Source: Strigamia acuminata (lineage: Eukaryota > Arthropoda > Chilopoda > Geophilomorpha > Linotaeniidae). From it: DNA of 64,000 nt. Below the pieces are notes generated by a model, which saw only the letters and a program-made list of their open reading frames with translations, was not told the DNA's origin and searched no databases. A program made the translations under genes and the position numbers. The DNA is taken from the NCBI GenBank assembly GCA_949358305.1, contig OX442314.1, positions 992,001-1,056,000 on the forward strand, written 5' to 3'. Below, one piece after another: positions 51,935 to 63,255 of this stretch (position 1 is the stretch's first letter; the number at the start of each line of letters is the position of its first letter).

Positions 51935-54475
51935 ATGTCAGCTCTAAAAGGGACACCGCGAGAATACGATCCAACAGAGGATTGGGGCCTATATTGCAAG
52001 CGTATGACAAGCATTTTTGCTTGTAATAAAATCGTCGATGACCAAGAGAAGATCCACACGCTGCTGTCGTACGTTGGCATGCCGACCTTCAAGCAGCTGG
52101 ACACGCTCGCGGCGCCGAAAGAAGCTGCTGACTTGAAATATGCGGAGTTGGTGGCATTGATGCAAAAAAATGCTCGCCCAAAACCGCTCGTGTTGGGAGA
52201 AATTTGCCGTTTTCACCGCCGTGATCGACTGCCGAATGAAACCGTGATGGAGTATTCTCTCGCTCTTCAGGACCTGGCCCAAAACTGTGAGTTCGCTGAT
52301 AAAACAAACGAATTAAGAAATCGCTTTCTTTGTGGCCTCCAGAATGAGCAAGTTCAGCAGGCGCTCACGTTGAAGAAAGATTTAACGTTCGACGACGCGG
52401 TCGAGTTTGCTGCCGCTGCAGAAATGTCGCAAAAAGAGTTTTCGACGATCGTAACGCAGAATGCATCGGCGCTGCCGGTGCACAAACTCCAACACGACTC
52501 CAAACCACGTCACGATGCGTCTAAAGGTAGAAAACGCTCCTCGAGGGGCACTACCTCGTTTCAACCAGTCCGCCAACCATCCAATTCGAAAGGAAATGCG
52601 TTGGTGTGTTCTGCTTGCGGCAGTAAGTCGCACACGCGTGAAGCGTGCCGCTTTCGCGATGCCACGTGCCACGGATGCGGGAAAACTGGCCACATCAAAC
52701 CAGTTTGCCGGTCGGTCTTGAAGTCACCAGCTCCAGTCCATGCAGTCGAGATGCCACAACAGCTCACGTACTACGCTGTCGAGCCGGACCTGTCGACGAC
52801 CGTCAACGCGATTGGCATTAAAGCCACACAACCAATTATTATGGCCGTCAAAGTTGCTCATGTCAACCTTTTGATGGAAATGGACACGGGAGCAGGCGCT
52901 ACTTTTGTAAACCTCGAAACATACACTAAATATTTTTCTGATTTTCTATTGCAGCCCCTTCCGATCCAGATGAATACGTACGGCGGCACGACACTCCGAA
53001 TGGAAGGGGTATGCGAAGTTCCGGTTCGTCATCGTGATCGCGATTTTTGTTTGCCGCTGTGTGTGGCGACTCACGGCCCCATTACACTTCTTGGCCGCGA
53101 CTGGCTCGAAGCATTTGGTTTGCTGTCGGCAACTGGCGAATTAGTGGGCGCGGAAGTATTTTCGTTGTCCACATCGACGCCATCGCCCGAGAAGCTCAAC
53201 AAGACGTCGTCCGACGGTTTGGACACGATTTTGGCACGTCATGCCAACGTCTTTCGAGAAGAAATCGGTTGCTACAATGTCCACAAGGTCCACATCGACA
53301 TCGATCCGGCCGTTCAACCAATATTTTTGAAGAATTATCCAGTTCCACTCGCGATGAAGCCACGACTGGAGGAAGAGCTGCGCAGACTGCAGGATTTAGG
53401 TATCATAACCCCTGTCGCTTCTTCCAAATGGGCGACACCCATTATGCATGTCCTTAAATCAGACGGCACACTAAAGATAGCGGGATGCTATAATAGAACC
53501 ATAAATAAAGCGGTTCTCCCCAACTCTTACCCTTTACCTCTGTTTGAAGACGTTGCAGCGAAGTTGTCGGGCGGTGAGACGTATTCTACACTAGATATGA
53601 ATCACGCCTACAATCAGCTAGAGTTGGATGCAGAGAGTAAACTAGTGTGCACAATTAATACCCACTTGGGTCTCTTCACAGTAAATAGACTCTTTTACGG
53701 GATATCCAGTGCGCCGGCAATCTTTCAACGCGAGATGGATAAACTGACAGCCAAAGTCGAGAGTATGCAGCCGTTCATTGATGATTCGGCCGTGACTGGT
53801 GCCACAAATGCAGCGCACTTATGCAACTTGGATCAACTCCTGGGCGCATTTAACAAAGCCAATTTAACATTAAATAGGAAAAAGTGCAAGTTTTTGCGTG
53901 CATGTGTGCAGTTTTTAGGGCTGAACATTTCCAAGCAAGGAATCACGCCCGTGGACTCAAAATTGGCTCCACTTCGTAACGCCATGCAGCCCATCGACGT
54001 TCTATCGCTCAAATCGTTCCTGGGGCTCATAAACTATTATGGCAAATTTATTAATAATTTATCCACTTTATTAGAGTCGCTTTATCGCCTGACACGTGAC
54101 GACACTCCGTGGACATGGGGACCGGAACAGCACAAGGCCTGGACGAAGGTCAAGGCAGCAGTGACTGTCGATTCGGCGTTGGCGCACTACGACGCGAAGA
54201 AACAACTTTATTTGACCGTTGACGCCTCGCTCGTTGGTGTGCGCGCCTTTATTTCCCACGTATTTCCCTCTTGTCCAGCGCGCAGAAAAATTATGCGCAA
54301 ATTGACCGCGAAGGTCTGGCGATCGTTTATGGCGTTCGCCGATTCCATCACCACCTGTTTGGTAGAAAATTCATTTTGCGAACTGACCATAAACCGCTGG
54401 TGGCCATATTCGGAGAGAAGAAAGGGTGCAATCAAATTGTCGCCGCTCGCCTGCACCGATGGGCAATATTTCTAA
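51935..54475 (+). pseudogene. Gypsy gag-protease-RT polyprotein (846 codons)
   Basis: Gag ends with two CCHC knuckles (CSACGSKSHTREAC and CHGCGKTGHIKPVC, about residues 222-260). The aspartic protease has MDTGAGATFVN. The RT runs from SSKWATPIMHVLKSDGTLKI to KFLRACVQFLGLNISKQG. The motif normally CGDY reads AGCYNRTIN and the catalytic box reads FIDDSAVTG in place of the usual Y-x-DD-I/L, so polymerase activity is doubtful. RNase H begins at LYLTVDASLVGVRAF but after HVFPS the frame leaves the family; the last 65 codons are out of frame. Confidence 0.9.
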
Positions 54476-55959
54476 GTGCCTACGACTATGCGATCGAGCA
54501 TGTGCCGGCCGCCGACAACGAAATCGCTGACGGATTGTCACGCAACCCCCAGCCTGTGATCGATGGTCGAGAAGACCTCGATATGCATGTTAACGAAATA
54601 TTTTCTGTTTCCCTTTCACAGTTCCCGGTATCGCAGGCAGCCTTACGTGCAGCATACGTCGCAGACGCCCAATTGCAAGCAGTTCTGCAGTGCATCCGAG
54701 ATGAATGGAAATCAAAGACACCTGACTTAATAAATTTTTATAAGCACAGGTCCGCCTTTTCCACACATGGACTATTCTTGTTCCTGTCAGAGCGTCTAGT
54801 CGTGCCAGAACAGCTTCGCCGTGCGGTCCTGACGGAGTTACACGCAGGACATTTCGGAATCGTTCGCACCAAGTCGCTCGCTCGTGCTACGGTTTGGTGG
54901 CCGTCAATCGACCGTGACGTTGAGACGATGGTGCGTTTGTGCGACGTGTGCCAGCGCGCACTCCCGGATCCGCCAAAGACGTCCGATTTGCGTTGGCCCA
55001 TTCCCGACGAAATTTGGGGGCGAATTCACCTCGATTTCGCCGGCCCCTTTCATGGCAAAATGTTCCTGCTGGCCGTGGATGCGCGCACCAAATGGTGCGA
55101 AGTCCGTGCGATGACCACCACTACCTCGAAAGCAACAATTGCGATCCTAAAATGTTGGTTTAAACGTCACGGCTTGCCGATTCACGTTCACTCCGACAAC
55201 GGGCCGCAATTCACTTCAGCGGAATTTGTTGACTTTTTGTCACGAAACGGCATCCGACACACTCGTTCACCGCCTTTCCACCCAGCCACCAACGGAGCAG
55301 TGGAAGGCTTCGTGAAGACCTTTAAAACTCAAGTCGGAAAATTTTTGACTTTAAATTTGAATATTTCAGAAGCCGTTGACCAATTTTTAATCGCCTATCG
55401 CTCGACGCCGCATGTTTCCACACGGACTACGCCGTCCGAGGCTTTCCTGCAACGAACTGTTAGGACAAGGTTACATTTGCTAAATCCACGTTTAATGCCG
55501 GAACCAACAACTGTGGAAACGCGACGTTCCTTCGAGCCTGGGGAATTGGTGTTCGCGCGCGACTATTTGCACGCCTCGAGATGGGTTCCTGGAATAATAT
55601 CGCAAAAGACATCGTCCACTACGTACGATGTGGCTGTCGGAAATGCCATAATTTGGAGCCGACATGCGGACCAGCTCCGGAGACGCCAGACCTTGCATGC
55701 TCAAACTCCGGAGGGGGGAGGGAATCGCGGACGTTTTCCTTTGCTGATTGACGACTCAAACCTGAGGGACACACAGCTCGTGACTCAACCGCCGGTTTTG
55801 GACGTTCCTCCTAACTCACCTGATCCCCCAAATGTTCGTGACGCAACCCCGGCTCCTACTCCGCCTCCTGTTCCTACCCATACTCCTGTTGTGCCGTATC
55901 GCCACCCTCAGCGCACGCGTAACCCGACACAATTTTATGGATTCGACACTAGAGATTAA
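54271..55959 (+). pseudogene. Gypsy RNase H end and integrase (562 codons)
   Basis: The frame begins at SSAQKNYAQIDREGLAIVYG (RNase H), continues through RTDHKPLVAIF, then integrase. The zinc domain is LHAGHFG ... CDVC. The catalytic triad is Asp in HLDFAGPF, Asp in HSDNGPQF and Glu in NGAVEGFVKTF. A C-terminal SH3-like region follows (FEPGELVFARDY) and a Pro-rich tail. It lies in the -1 frame of the upstream ORF. The conserved RNase H segment that should link DASxxG with LSxAQKNY is missing, so a deletion, not slippage, made the break. Confidence 0.9.
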
Positions 55960-56056
55960 GTGTACTTGTTTTTATGTATTAATTGATTTGGTTCATTGTC
56001 ATGATTTCGTTTTATTATCTTTGTAATCTGATTAATGTGCCATTAATGGGGAATGA

Positions 56057-56242
56057 TGCTGTGTTCGGACTTCACTGCATGTTTTGTGTAGTGACGTTAT
56101 CTTTGCTTCAGGCGCTGTACCCCCAGCGCCACCTTGTTGCTTGACCCCGAATAAAAATCACTTGTTAGTTCTTAGCCTAATATGACTGACCTTTCATTTC
56201 AACCATCCTCAACATAAATTGTTATTAGTAAGATATATACTA
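56057..56242 (+). repeat. Gypsy 3' LTR
   Basis: Copy of the 5' LTR with a 1-bp insertion and a few substitutions near AGCCTAATATGACTGACC. A purine-rich ATGGGGAATGA precedes it as polypurine tract. Confidence 0.9.
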
Positions 56243-56247
56243 TATTT

Positions 56248-56970
56248 AAATCTCACTTTATAGTGTTGTAGGGTATCTCTACCGATATTTACTGGTATCA
56301 AAAACCGATATTTTTTTAAAAAAAAACTGAATACCGAATACCAACTTTAGTTCGGTATTGGTACCGGTTTTTATTGGGACAACAACATAACTATTAATTC
56401 AACCGCTTCCCATCTAGGTCAGCGGTCGGCAACAGTCGGACCGCGGAAGGTCGAAACTTGGACCGCGGTGACGTTTTAGCGACGTCTTTCCCTCGGTTTC
56501 TTTGGTTTTTCGGTTTTTTTTCCTTGTTTTTCCTGTTTTTGTCATGTTTTTTAGGTTTTATTGGTATTTTTTGGGTTGTGTGTGTTTATTGGGGGGTTTA
56601 TTTGGTTTGTAAGTGTTTTTTCCGTTATCTTAGGATTTTAGTAAGGTTTTTAAGTGTTTTTTTTCTGGACCTCGATAAAAATTTTCAACAGTATCCAGAC
56701 CCCACTTAAATTTACTTGCCGACCCCTAATCTAGATGCTCAATCAATGCAGATTCAGAATAAATCGCCATGTAATAACATCTTCAATCATTGAGGCTATC
56801 AACAACGATAAGAATGTAAGCCCCGAGTTTTACGTCTTTCTAGACTGTACACGTTCAGGCATATTTTGTATAATATAAAAAGTAGTTTCTCGATCTTGTT
56901 GGTCGGCTGGTCGCAATTGGTCTGCTTAGCGCCCTGGTCAACACACATGAAAGGGTATAAATTATAAACC
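56248..56970. other. Region without gene; holds duplicated segment A
   Basis: The first 450 bp hold nothing I recognise. About 56733-56942 (ATCTAGATGCTCAATCAATG to AGCGCCCTGGTCAA) is a diverged duplicate of 59531-59670 plus 60993-61062, in which a retroelement has inserted. Confidence 0.6.
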
Positions 56971-57264
56971 CACTAAATTTCCTTGGATTTTTACTAAAAA
57001 AAAAAAAATCTTCCACTTACTGCATTTTTCACTAACGCACCTTTTTTGTTCGACTAATTTTAGCAAGCCAAAAAAACTAAATTTCCCACTACTGACTTTC
57101 CCCACTATAAAAAATTAAGTACATCCACTATTTCTACCAATTTTTTTTATTATAAAAGGAAGGCCTTCCTGACTTTCGATGGTCTACCTCGCTTCCTTTT
57201 CTCGCCCAAAAGCACGTTCTTGGCCTCACTTGGAACACTTAGGTACTGCTCAATAATAGGACAT

Positions 57265-57535
57265 GCACATTGGGTCCATCTTCATGGACGACTATGGCCA
57301 CGCGAATGTTCACGACGACACACCACCCTCGTTTGTCGACTCCTGCCGCTCCCCGATGAGCCGGCGGACTCCCCAATTGTTGGAAGCTTCGCAAGGCGCT
57401 GCAGCAATTGAGGAGTCTAGCGACCACGCCGGGGTTCTTCGGGGAGCGGCGGGAGTCGACGAACGAGGGTGGTGTGTTGTCGTGGACATTCGCATGGCCA
57501 TAGTCGTCCATGAAAATGGACGACTATGGCCACGG
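57265..57535. repeat. Palindrome, about 100-bp arms
   Basis: TCCATCTTCATGGACGACTA...GACGACACACCACCCTCGTT and its inverse at 57430-57530 pair with few mismatches. The centre (CAATTGTTGGAAGCTTCGCA...TGCAGCAATTG) is itself partly palindromic. It would fold into one long hairpin as RNA. Confidence 0.88.
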
Positions 57536-57577
57536 CGAGGGGTCCCGAGTACTAGTTGGGACTGGGTCCCGACACGT

Positions 57578-58646
57578 TGTGACGATTCTACTTTTTAGCT
57601 AATTTATTAGCTAGTTAAGCGGGATAAATCGGTTTAAACAAGACGTTACTACATTTAGTAACAACCTAACCAAGATAAGCTACGGAATTCTGTGTGCCAT
57701 GAATAACTAATCGAATAGAAATCACTTACGGTTTTGTGTGACATAAAACATACTGTATTTATTAATTATAATAACTGGATTGGGGTTCTGAGCGCGTGTA
57801 AACGGGCGGCATCAACTGGTTGAGGATCCGGGCGAAGACAGTTGTCCATGTTTGTTTCGTGCTCGGGTGGGACCTCCCGCACACATGCTCTGGCAGAGCA
57901 TCTGACCTATGTTCAAATATTAGCGCAGATAGATGCGACTATCACCGATCATTTAGATTGGTATTTGTTTAACGGGTTAATCATCCCGTGCATGGACGAT
58001 ATACTATGCCACTGTACAGAATCTCGCTGTTCCTTAGAACAGCAAGCTAAAGGTACGGGGTCATTTCATGTATTTAACATGTCTATTACCGGAGTTAGCC
58101 TTCCCGAAATAGCCCTACAACAACAATAACAATATAGTATTAATACTAATTTTGGAGAGCTGAGGAGGCCTGATGTGTCGATAGAGAAAGTGAGATCAAA
58201 CGATAACAACAATTCAACTACAGACAATATAGACATATTCAGTTATCAAGCCAAGAAGGGAACTGGTTGGAAAACCAGAGCTTATATAGTTCTTGAGAAC
58301 AATTAGATTGGCGATAGCCAATCAGGTGCCTGAATTGACGAATTCGTAGGTCACTTTAGTCCGGACCTAATAGAAGACTGGGCTCGAACCTAATAGGAGA
58401 CTGGGTCAAGAAGGGTCCGATTGGTCCCCTTCGGGAGGTAAGTAAATTGGGTATTGATTCGATAGAATCAATAACTTTAAGTAAATAATACTTAAATTAT
58501 GCCTAATAAAATATTTATATTTTATTCATCTTCTCCAAGTAATGATTTATCATAACTCTTAGCTTTCTCGAGTTTAAACTGCGCGCGTTATTTATACTGC
58601 GCCATCTAGTGTGAACATTGTTAAATACGGGTTTATAACCATCACA
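57578..58646. repeat. Solo LTR, 1069 bp
   Basis: Starts TGTGACGATTCTAC, ends AACCATCACA, and is flanked by ACGT on both sides (57574-57577 and 58647-58650). It shares GCGCCATCTAGTG ... AAATACGGGTTTA and the TGTGACG start with the 1914-bp LTR at 13159. So it is a relative left by LTR-LTR recombination. A 95-codon ORF inside (57842-58129) has no known relative. Confidence 0.8.
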
Positions 58647-59010
58647 ACGTGACTAAAACTGGGGACTAGGACTGGGGCCTTGGCGGGGACTCGGTTGCGG
58701 GAGCGGGCGACTGTTGGGGCGCTCGTAGTCTCGTAGACCATGCGGGGGGAGGGTTGGTCTCCCTCGACTGTCACGACGCCAAACGTTATGCTAATGTGTG
58801 CAAAACGTTCGCTAAACGTTCTCAGAGCTGCAGCAAAACTATTTTAGTAAAATAGAAGTAGTAGTGGTAATATTAGTTTTTTTTCCGAATTTGATTTTAG
58901 TGGGAAATTTAGTTTTTTTTGGCTTGCTAAAATTAGTGGAGCAAAAAAACTACGTTAGTAAGTGGGAGATTTATTTTTTTTTAAAGTGAAAATCCAAGGA
59001 CATTTAGTGG

Positions 59011-59530
59011 ACCAATAAATGGGACCCAAGTACAAAGACATGTGGGCAACAACAAAAACTTAATACAAAGCATGTTTTTCTTCCAAAAAATGCATTTCTA
59101 GGCATAAATATAACCTGTTGAGACAAAACATAACAATATAAAGGTCAAAACATTTCTTTTTAGATGGATGAAATGGTGCTCTGAGCACATCCACATGTCT
59201 CTACAATCTCTCTGAATTTATCATTTGTCAAAAGTTACTACAAAAACAATATCCGGGCAGGTGACACTGCATTCTGACAAATTTCAATCTTTCTTCATAG
59301 CTCCTAAAATTATTTAGACAACAAGGTGGTCTGCATGTGTTTACGGTGGCGATGTGTTTGACAGTCAGAGGGTGCCACAAGCCTCAATGAAATGACAACT
59401 GTTGTAAATGAATTGTTATGTAAACTAAGGAAATGCCATATGTCCACTAGTTACTAAGATCGTTTATTTATTCATTAACTCAAACTAGAAAGCACAAACA
59501 ACATACCTATTGATCTAACTTTTTTCCATC
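59011..59530. other. Intergenic, no gene seen
   Basis: Nothing recognisable; no repeats noted. Confidence 0.4.
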
Positions 59531-59772
59531 TAGATGCTCAATCAACGCAGATTCAGATTAAATCGCCGTAAAATAACATCTTCAATCATTGAGGCTATCG
59601 ATGACGAGAGAAATGTAAGCTCAGAGTTTTACGTCCTTCTAGACTGTACACGTTCACGCATATTTCGTATTGTAAACTATCTCAAAGCTGAGACTAGCTG
59701 ACCCGAAATTACCAAGACACAACTACAAGCTCTAGTTAACTTCAAGTGATTTTATTAAACAAACAAAACTGA

Positions 59773-60030
59773 TTATATATGACACTGGTCGATTGGTGCG
59801 GTCGTTTTGTATCGAGGCGGGTATTCGAGACTCGTAACCTCGTACACCGTGCTCGAGATTCGCCGACTTACTCGCAATGGTCCTCGGTATAGATTACTGA
59901 GTTTCCCTGCTCTGCCTTGTATTGCGATCGCCTTCCTTCGCACGACGACCACATCTCCGACCTCGTATGTCCGGCTTGGTCCTCGATGTCTATCGAACGC
60001 CTTTTTCTGCTTGATCTGGCTTTCCGTCAT
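59773..60030 (-). pseudogene. Integrase C-terminal fragment
   Basis: SH3-like integrase tail with YEVGDVVVVRRKAI and LYRGPLRVSRRISSTVYEV, as in Ty3/gypsy integrases. Its frame runs into the truncated LTR. Confidence 0.78.
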
Positions 60031-60252
60031 TGTTTCGTATGCTTCGTTTCTTACGTCTTCGATTTCCGTCTCGTTTTCATCGTTTTCCTCTCGGTTCCTT
60101 CCTCATTAAACACTCGATACACGTTCCTACGGCTGCTTTCACGTAACTTCGCATCCTGGGGAACCAAAATTTCTTCCGAATCGCCTCAATCGTTGCGTCG
60201 ACTCCCGGATGCGCGTGTCCATCGTGTACTTCGCTCGTAATTTGTCTCCGCA

Positions 60253-60555
60253 TCATTTTGGTACATTTTCTTCTATCTTCGGATCGTTATCTTCAGCTTT
60301 CTCTTCGTCTTTCTCTTCTTCTTCCTTGTCGTCTTCCTCTACCTCTTCTTGATTCACGTCTTCATCCGCGAGTCCTAGCTCTGTAAGCACGGCTAGTCGC
60401 AACGTGGTGATCATATCTCGTTTTAATCTCGGCGGCACGATATTCCGTTCTATTAACAGTGGCTGGACGTCTTTGGCTCTCAGTTTGTCCCACTCGGCCT
60501 CCGTTGGGAATGCTCCGCGTCTGATTTTCGCTACGACTGCCTTTGCTACGGCCAT
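60253..60555 (-). pseudogene. Gag N-terminal fragment
   Basis: Encodes a helical N terminus (MAVAKAVVAKIRRGAFPTEA, then LRLAVLTELGLADEDV) and an acidic Glu/Asp tail. It is the first coding part after the PBS of the deletion derivative, hence Gag by position. Confidence 0.6.
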
Positions 60556-61294
60556 CTCGATCGTGGTTCGGCTAACCTTTGTAACACGTGTTTGTCCCGG
60601 CGAACCGACTCTCGTTTCCCGACCTGTCCACGCGCTATTCGCTAACCCGAATTCCGAATTCCGCTTCCGTCGCCAAAAACAATCGTCTTCTACTTTCGTC
60701 TACTTTATCGTCTACTTATTCATCTATCGTCGCATCGAATCCTTCTATCCCACTTCTGATGTAAACTATCTCAAAGCTGAGACTAGCTGACCCGAAATTA
60801 CCAAGACACAACTACAAGCTCTAGTTAACTTCAAGTGATTTTATTAAACAAACAAAACTGATTATATATGACACTGGTCAACCCTGATTGGTTGATTACA
60901 AGAATCGCCTCCAAAACGTTTCTCGGACATATTCGTTATGTCCGCACGCCCCCTGGCGATCGTTATCGCCCGTCGACCCGAAAAACTCCACAGTATAATA
61001 TAAAAAGTAATTTCTCGATCTTGTTGGTCGGCTGGTCGCGATCGGTCTGCTTAGCGCCCTGGTCAAGACAGACTAATGGTCACGGATACACACAAACTTT
61101 TCTCGAGAAATGGACAAACGATATGAATTATATTATTTAAACGCGACGTTTCCCGGTGGTTGGGACAGCCAAACTTAACCGGTTGGTCATCTGGTTTCGA
61201 AGCTGAATGCAATAAAGGATGTGAAGGTGATGTGGGTGGTGGTTGTGATGGTTGTGATGGTGAATACGGAAGCAGTTGCTCATTTGATCGTTGA

Positions 61295-61450
61295 TGGCGG
61301 AGCTTATCGTTCTTGCTGATCGAATGGTTGCGACCGGTTTCCGTCTAGTGGTCTACCTGCCGGCAAAATTCAAATTTGTATCAATAAACAAAGACAAATC
61401 AAACAACGGCGCGTCTTAACGCGCGCAAATTCAAATTCATCTCATCGAAA
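61295..61450 (+). repeat. Dispersed repeat, copy B
   Basis: Counterpart of 36628-36795 in the same orientation. It again lies just upstream of a broken RNF216-like copy. Confidence 0.7.
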
Positions 61451-61599
61451 AATGTACTCGGTTTAAACCCTATTTACATTTTTACACATTAAAACGTCCA
61501 TTTTTCTATCTGATTTATGCTTTTCTATTTTAAAAGATTCAGTTTTCACTTTATTTACATTTTTACATCGTAAGGTCGTTGGGTGTTGGGTGTAAGTGC

Positions 61600-62365
61600 A
61601 TGTAAGAGCAGCGACGACGGCGATGACGACGCAACGGATTGTCCGGACATTCCGGCATAATTGCCATTGACCTCGCGTGACTGCGCGCAGACGAAGAAAA
61701 TGACGTTTTAGAGATATTTGATCGTAAATTATTTATTGCCACACTTCACAAATATCAAAGCAAATTAAAATGCATTCAATCTGTATCAGAGAGTGACTTT
61801 GATCGTAAACACGCTTCGACAACTGCGTTCGGATTTCGAAGTAGATCCGAATCAGATTTACGACTTGCTTGCACCGCAGAGTAAAAATGCCAACAGAAGG
61901 AACATCGTGATTGATCGGCTGATCGCCAAACGGCTGAAGGAACTCAAACGAGCGCCGTTGTACAGACAAGTTCGACGAATTGCTGAACGATGTGGAGGTT
62001 GTGAGCAAGTTCGTTGCGAACAAGAGCCGGGAGATGAGCTTCAAGAGAATCCGAACCGGGTGCGCATCGTCATCAACGAGTTGGAGCCGTTTGCTGTGGC
62101 GAATAAAGCTCCGAATGCCGGGAATAACGGGCCGGAAGCAATCGCGTCCACTTCGACCGAAAAGAATAACGATGTGTCGGCGACGATGGACGAAGTAAAC
62201 ACGGTTTTGGAGCTGTTTCCAGGCACTGATCCCGAATACCTGCGATCTTTTGTCGAGCAGTAGTCGATTATATCATGGCGAACGTTTCTGGTGGTTGGCG
62301 AAATCGCTCGTATCCCAGGTTGCCCGAAATCTAAAAGGCGGCGACTAAACGAAATTTATAGAAAG
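61600..62365 (+). pseudogene. RNF216-like copy, exons 1-2, decayed
   Basis: 61603-61735 is a remnant of the acidic exon 1 with frame breaks. Exon 2 starts at 61794 (TLIVNTLRQLRSDFEVDPNQ), keeps NRRNIVIDRLIAKRLKE, a rearranged middle, NAGNNGPEAIASTSTEKNND and ELFPGTDPEYLRSF, and stops at TAG 62261-62263. Weaker similarity (SYPRL-type) runs on to about 62365. Introns are kept; later exons are absent. Confidence 0.82.
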
Positions 62366-63089
62366 GTTTTATAGTTATTTGCTTTATTTTGTTTGTTTTA
62401 TATGCTTTTTAGTATCGGGTGCATTCACTGACGCATAAACGGTCGTTTAAACCCGTTTAAAAGAGGTTTTGAACGAGATTTCCTGTTGTTATTATTATTA
62501 TTATTTGATGTACGGTAAGCAAATTTGCACCAGTTATTTTTTGTTTACGACTAAAGAAGAAGAAGAATGATACTTACGTGTACAGTTAGGCCTGGAAACA
62601 AAAAGAAAAGCGAGGGCGAGGAAACAATGCACACTGGAAAAAAAATCAGATTTACTCACTTGTAAAGAATTGTAAATATATAGGTAGATGGATTTTACAA
62701 GTTTGTAAATTAGATTTACAAACAATTGAAAATAAGTCTTTTCCAAACATATTTACAATCTGGAAAGAGACCATTTCCGGGACTTTTTTTACAATAACTT
62801 TACAAACATTTTCAATTGTGTAATTATAAAATTTCATAATATATTTCCAATGTATTTCCCATGTATTTTCAATGTATTTTCAACATATTTCCAATATAAA
62901 AAATTTACTACCCTCCATTTTGAAAAATTTAAATACACTAACTCAATTTTTTTTTTTTAGTTAAGCTGTTTGACTTTTTTTCAATTACCATTCAACAATT
63001 AGTTTTCATTAATTTCATCACTATTCAGATGTTTTATTGACAGTTTTATTCAAATTTATTTATCTTAAAGTTTTCTTTTTTCTTACCAT

Positions 63090-63165
63090 GACCTCTGTCA
63101 GAATTGAACCTGGGACCCTTTGTTCCAAAGACCACTGCTCTGTCCACTAGGCTAGTATGACTTGA
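63090..63165 (-). other. tRNA-like sequence with A and B boxes
   Basis: On the minus strand an A box TAGCCTAGTGG (63144-63154) and a B box GGTTCAATTC (63101-63110) are spaced as in a tRNA gene. The acceptor and anticodon stems do not pair well, so it is a tRNA-derived SINE-like head rather than a functional tRNA. Confidence 0.65.
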
Positions 63166-63220
63166 AATAGTTTATGCATAACTTCCTATATATAGTAACT
63201 ACTTTGTTAAATAATCTATT

Positions 63221-63255
63221 TGAGATTGATTGTATTAAAAATACAATCAATCTCA
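63221..63255. repeat. Perfect 16-bp hairpin
   Basis: TGAGATTGATTGTATT, loop AAA, AATACAATCAATCTCA, about 60 bp from the A box of the tRNA-like sequence. Confidence 0.9.

Larger units (their letters stand above)
51554..56242 (+). mobile_element. Ty3/gypsy LTR retrotransposon, defective
   Basis: LTRs of about 185 bp (51554-51738 and 56057-56242) differ at only a few positions. TATTT flanks both ends (51549-51553 and 56243-56247). Order is LTR, PBS-like TGGCGACGAG at 51741, gag-protease-RT in one frame (51935-54475), then RNase H and integrase in the -1 frame (to 55959), LTR. No envelope gene. The RT signature is altered and the RNase H region has a deletion with frame change, so it cannot transpose by itself. 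Confidence 0.95.
56971..59010. mobile_element. CACTA-like inverted-repeat element, non-autonomous
   Basis: The left end CACTAAATTTCCTTGGATTT and the right end are inverted copies for about 140 bp (for example TAATTTTAGCAAGCCAAAAA in both arms). ACC flanks the left end (56968-56970) and follows the right end (59011-59013), a 3-bp duplication as for CACTA elements, though the right end carries one extra G. No transposase is present. Inside are a 260-bp palindrome and an inserted solo LTR. Confidence 0.65.
59671..60992 (-). mobile_element. Gypsy-type deletion derivative
   Basis: Flanked by GTAT (59667-59670 and 60993-60996). The right end is a full 233-bp LTR (60760-60992); the left end has only 120 bp of it (59671-59790). 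On the minus strand the LTR is followed by TCAGAAGTGGGATAGAAGG, a PBS-type sequence, a gag start and then directly the integrase C terminus. Gag end, protease, RT and most of integrase are deleted. Confidence 0.88.

Noticed and set aside
56458-56709. Phe/Leu-rich 83-codon ORF
   Set aside because: T-rich sequence with no domain; starts in simple repeats.
63090-63165. Functional tRNA gene
   Set aside because: A and B boxes are present but the acceptor stem does not pair and the anticodon arm is irregular.
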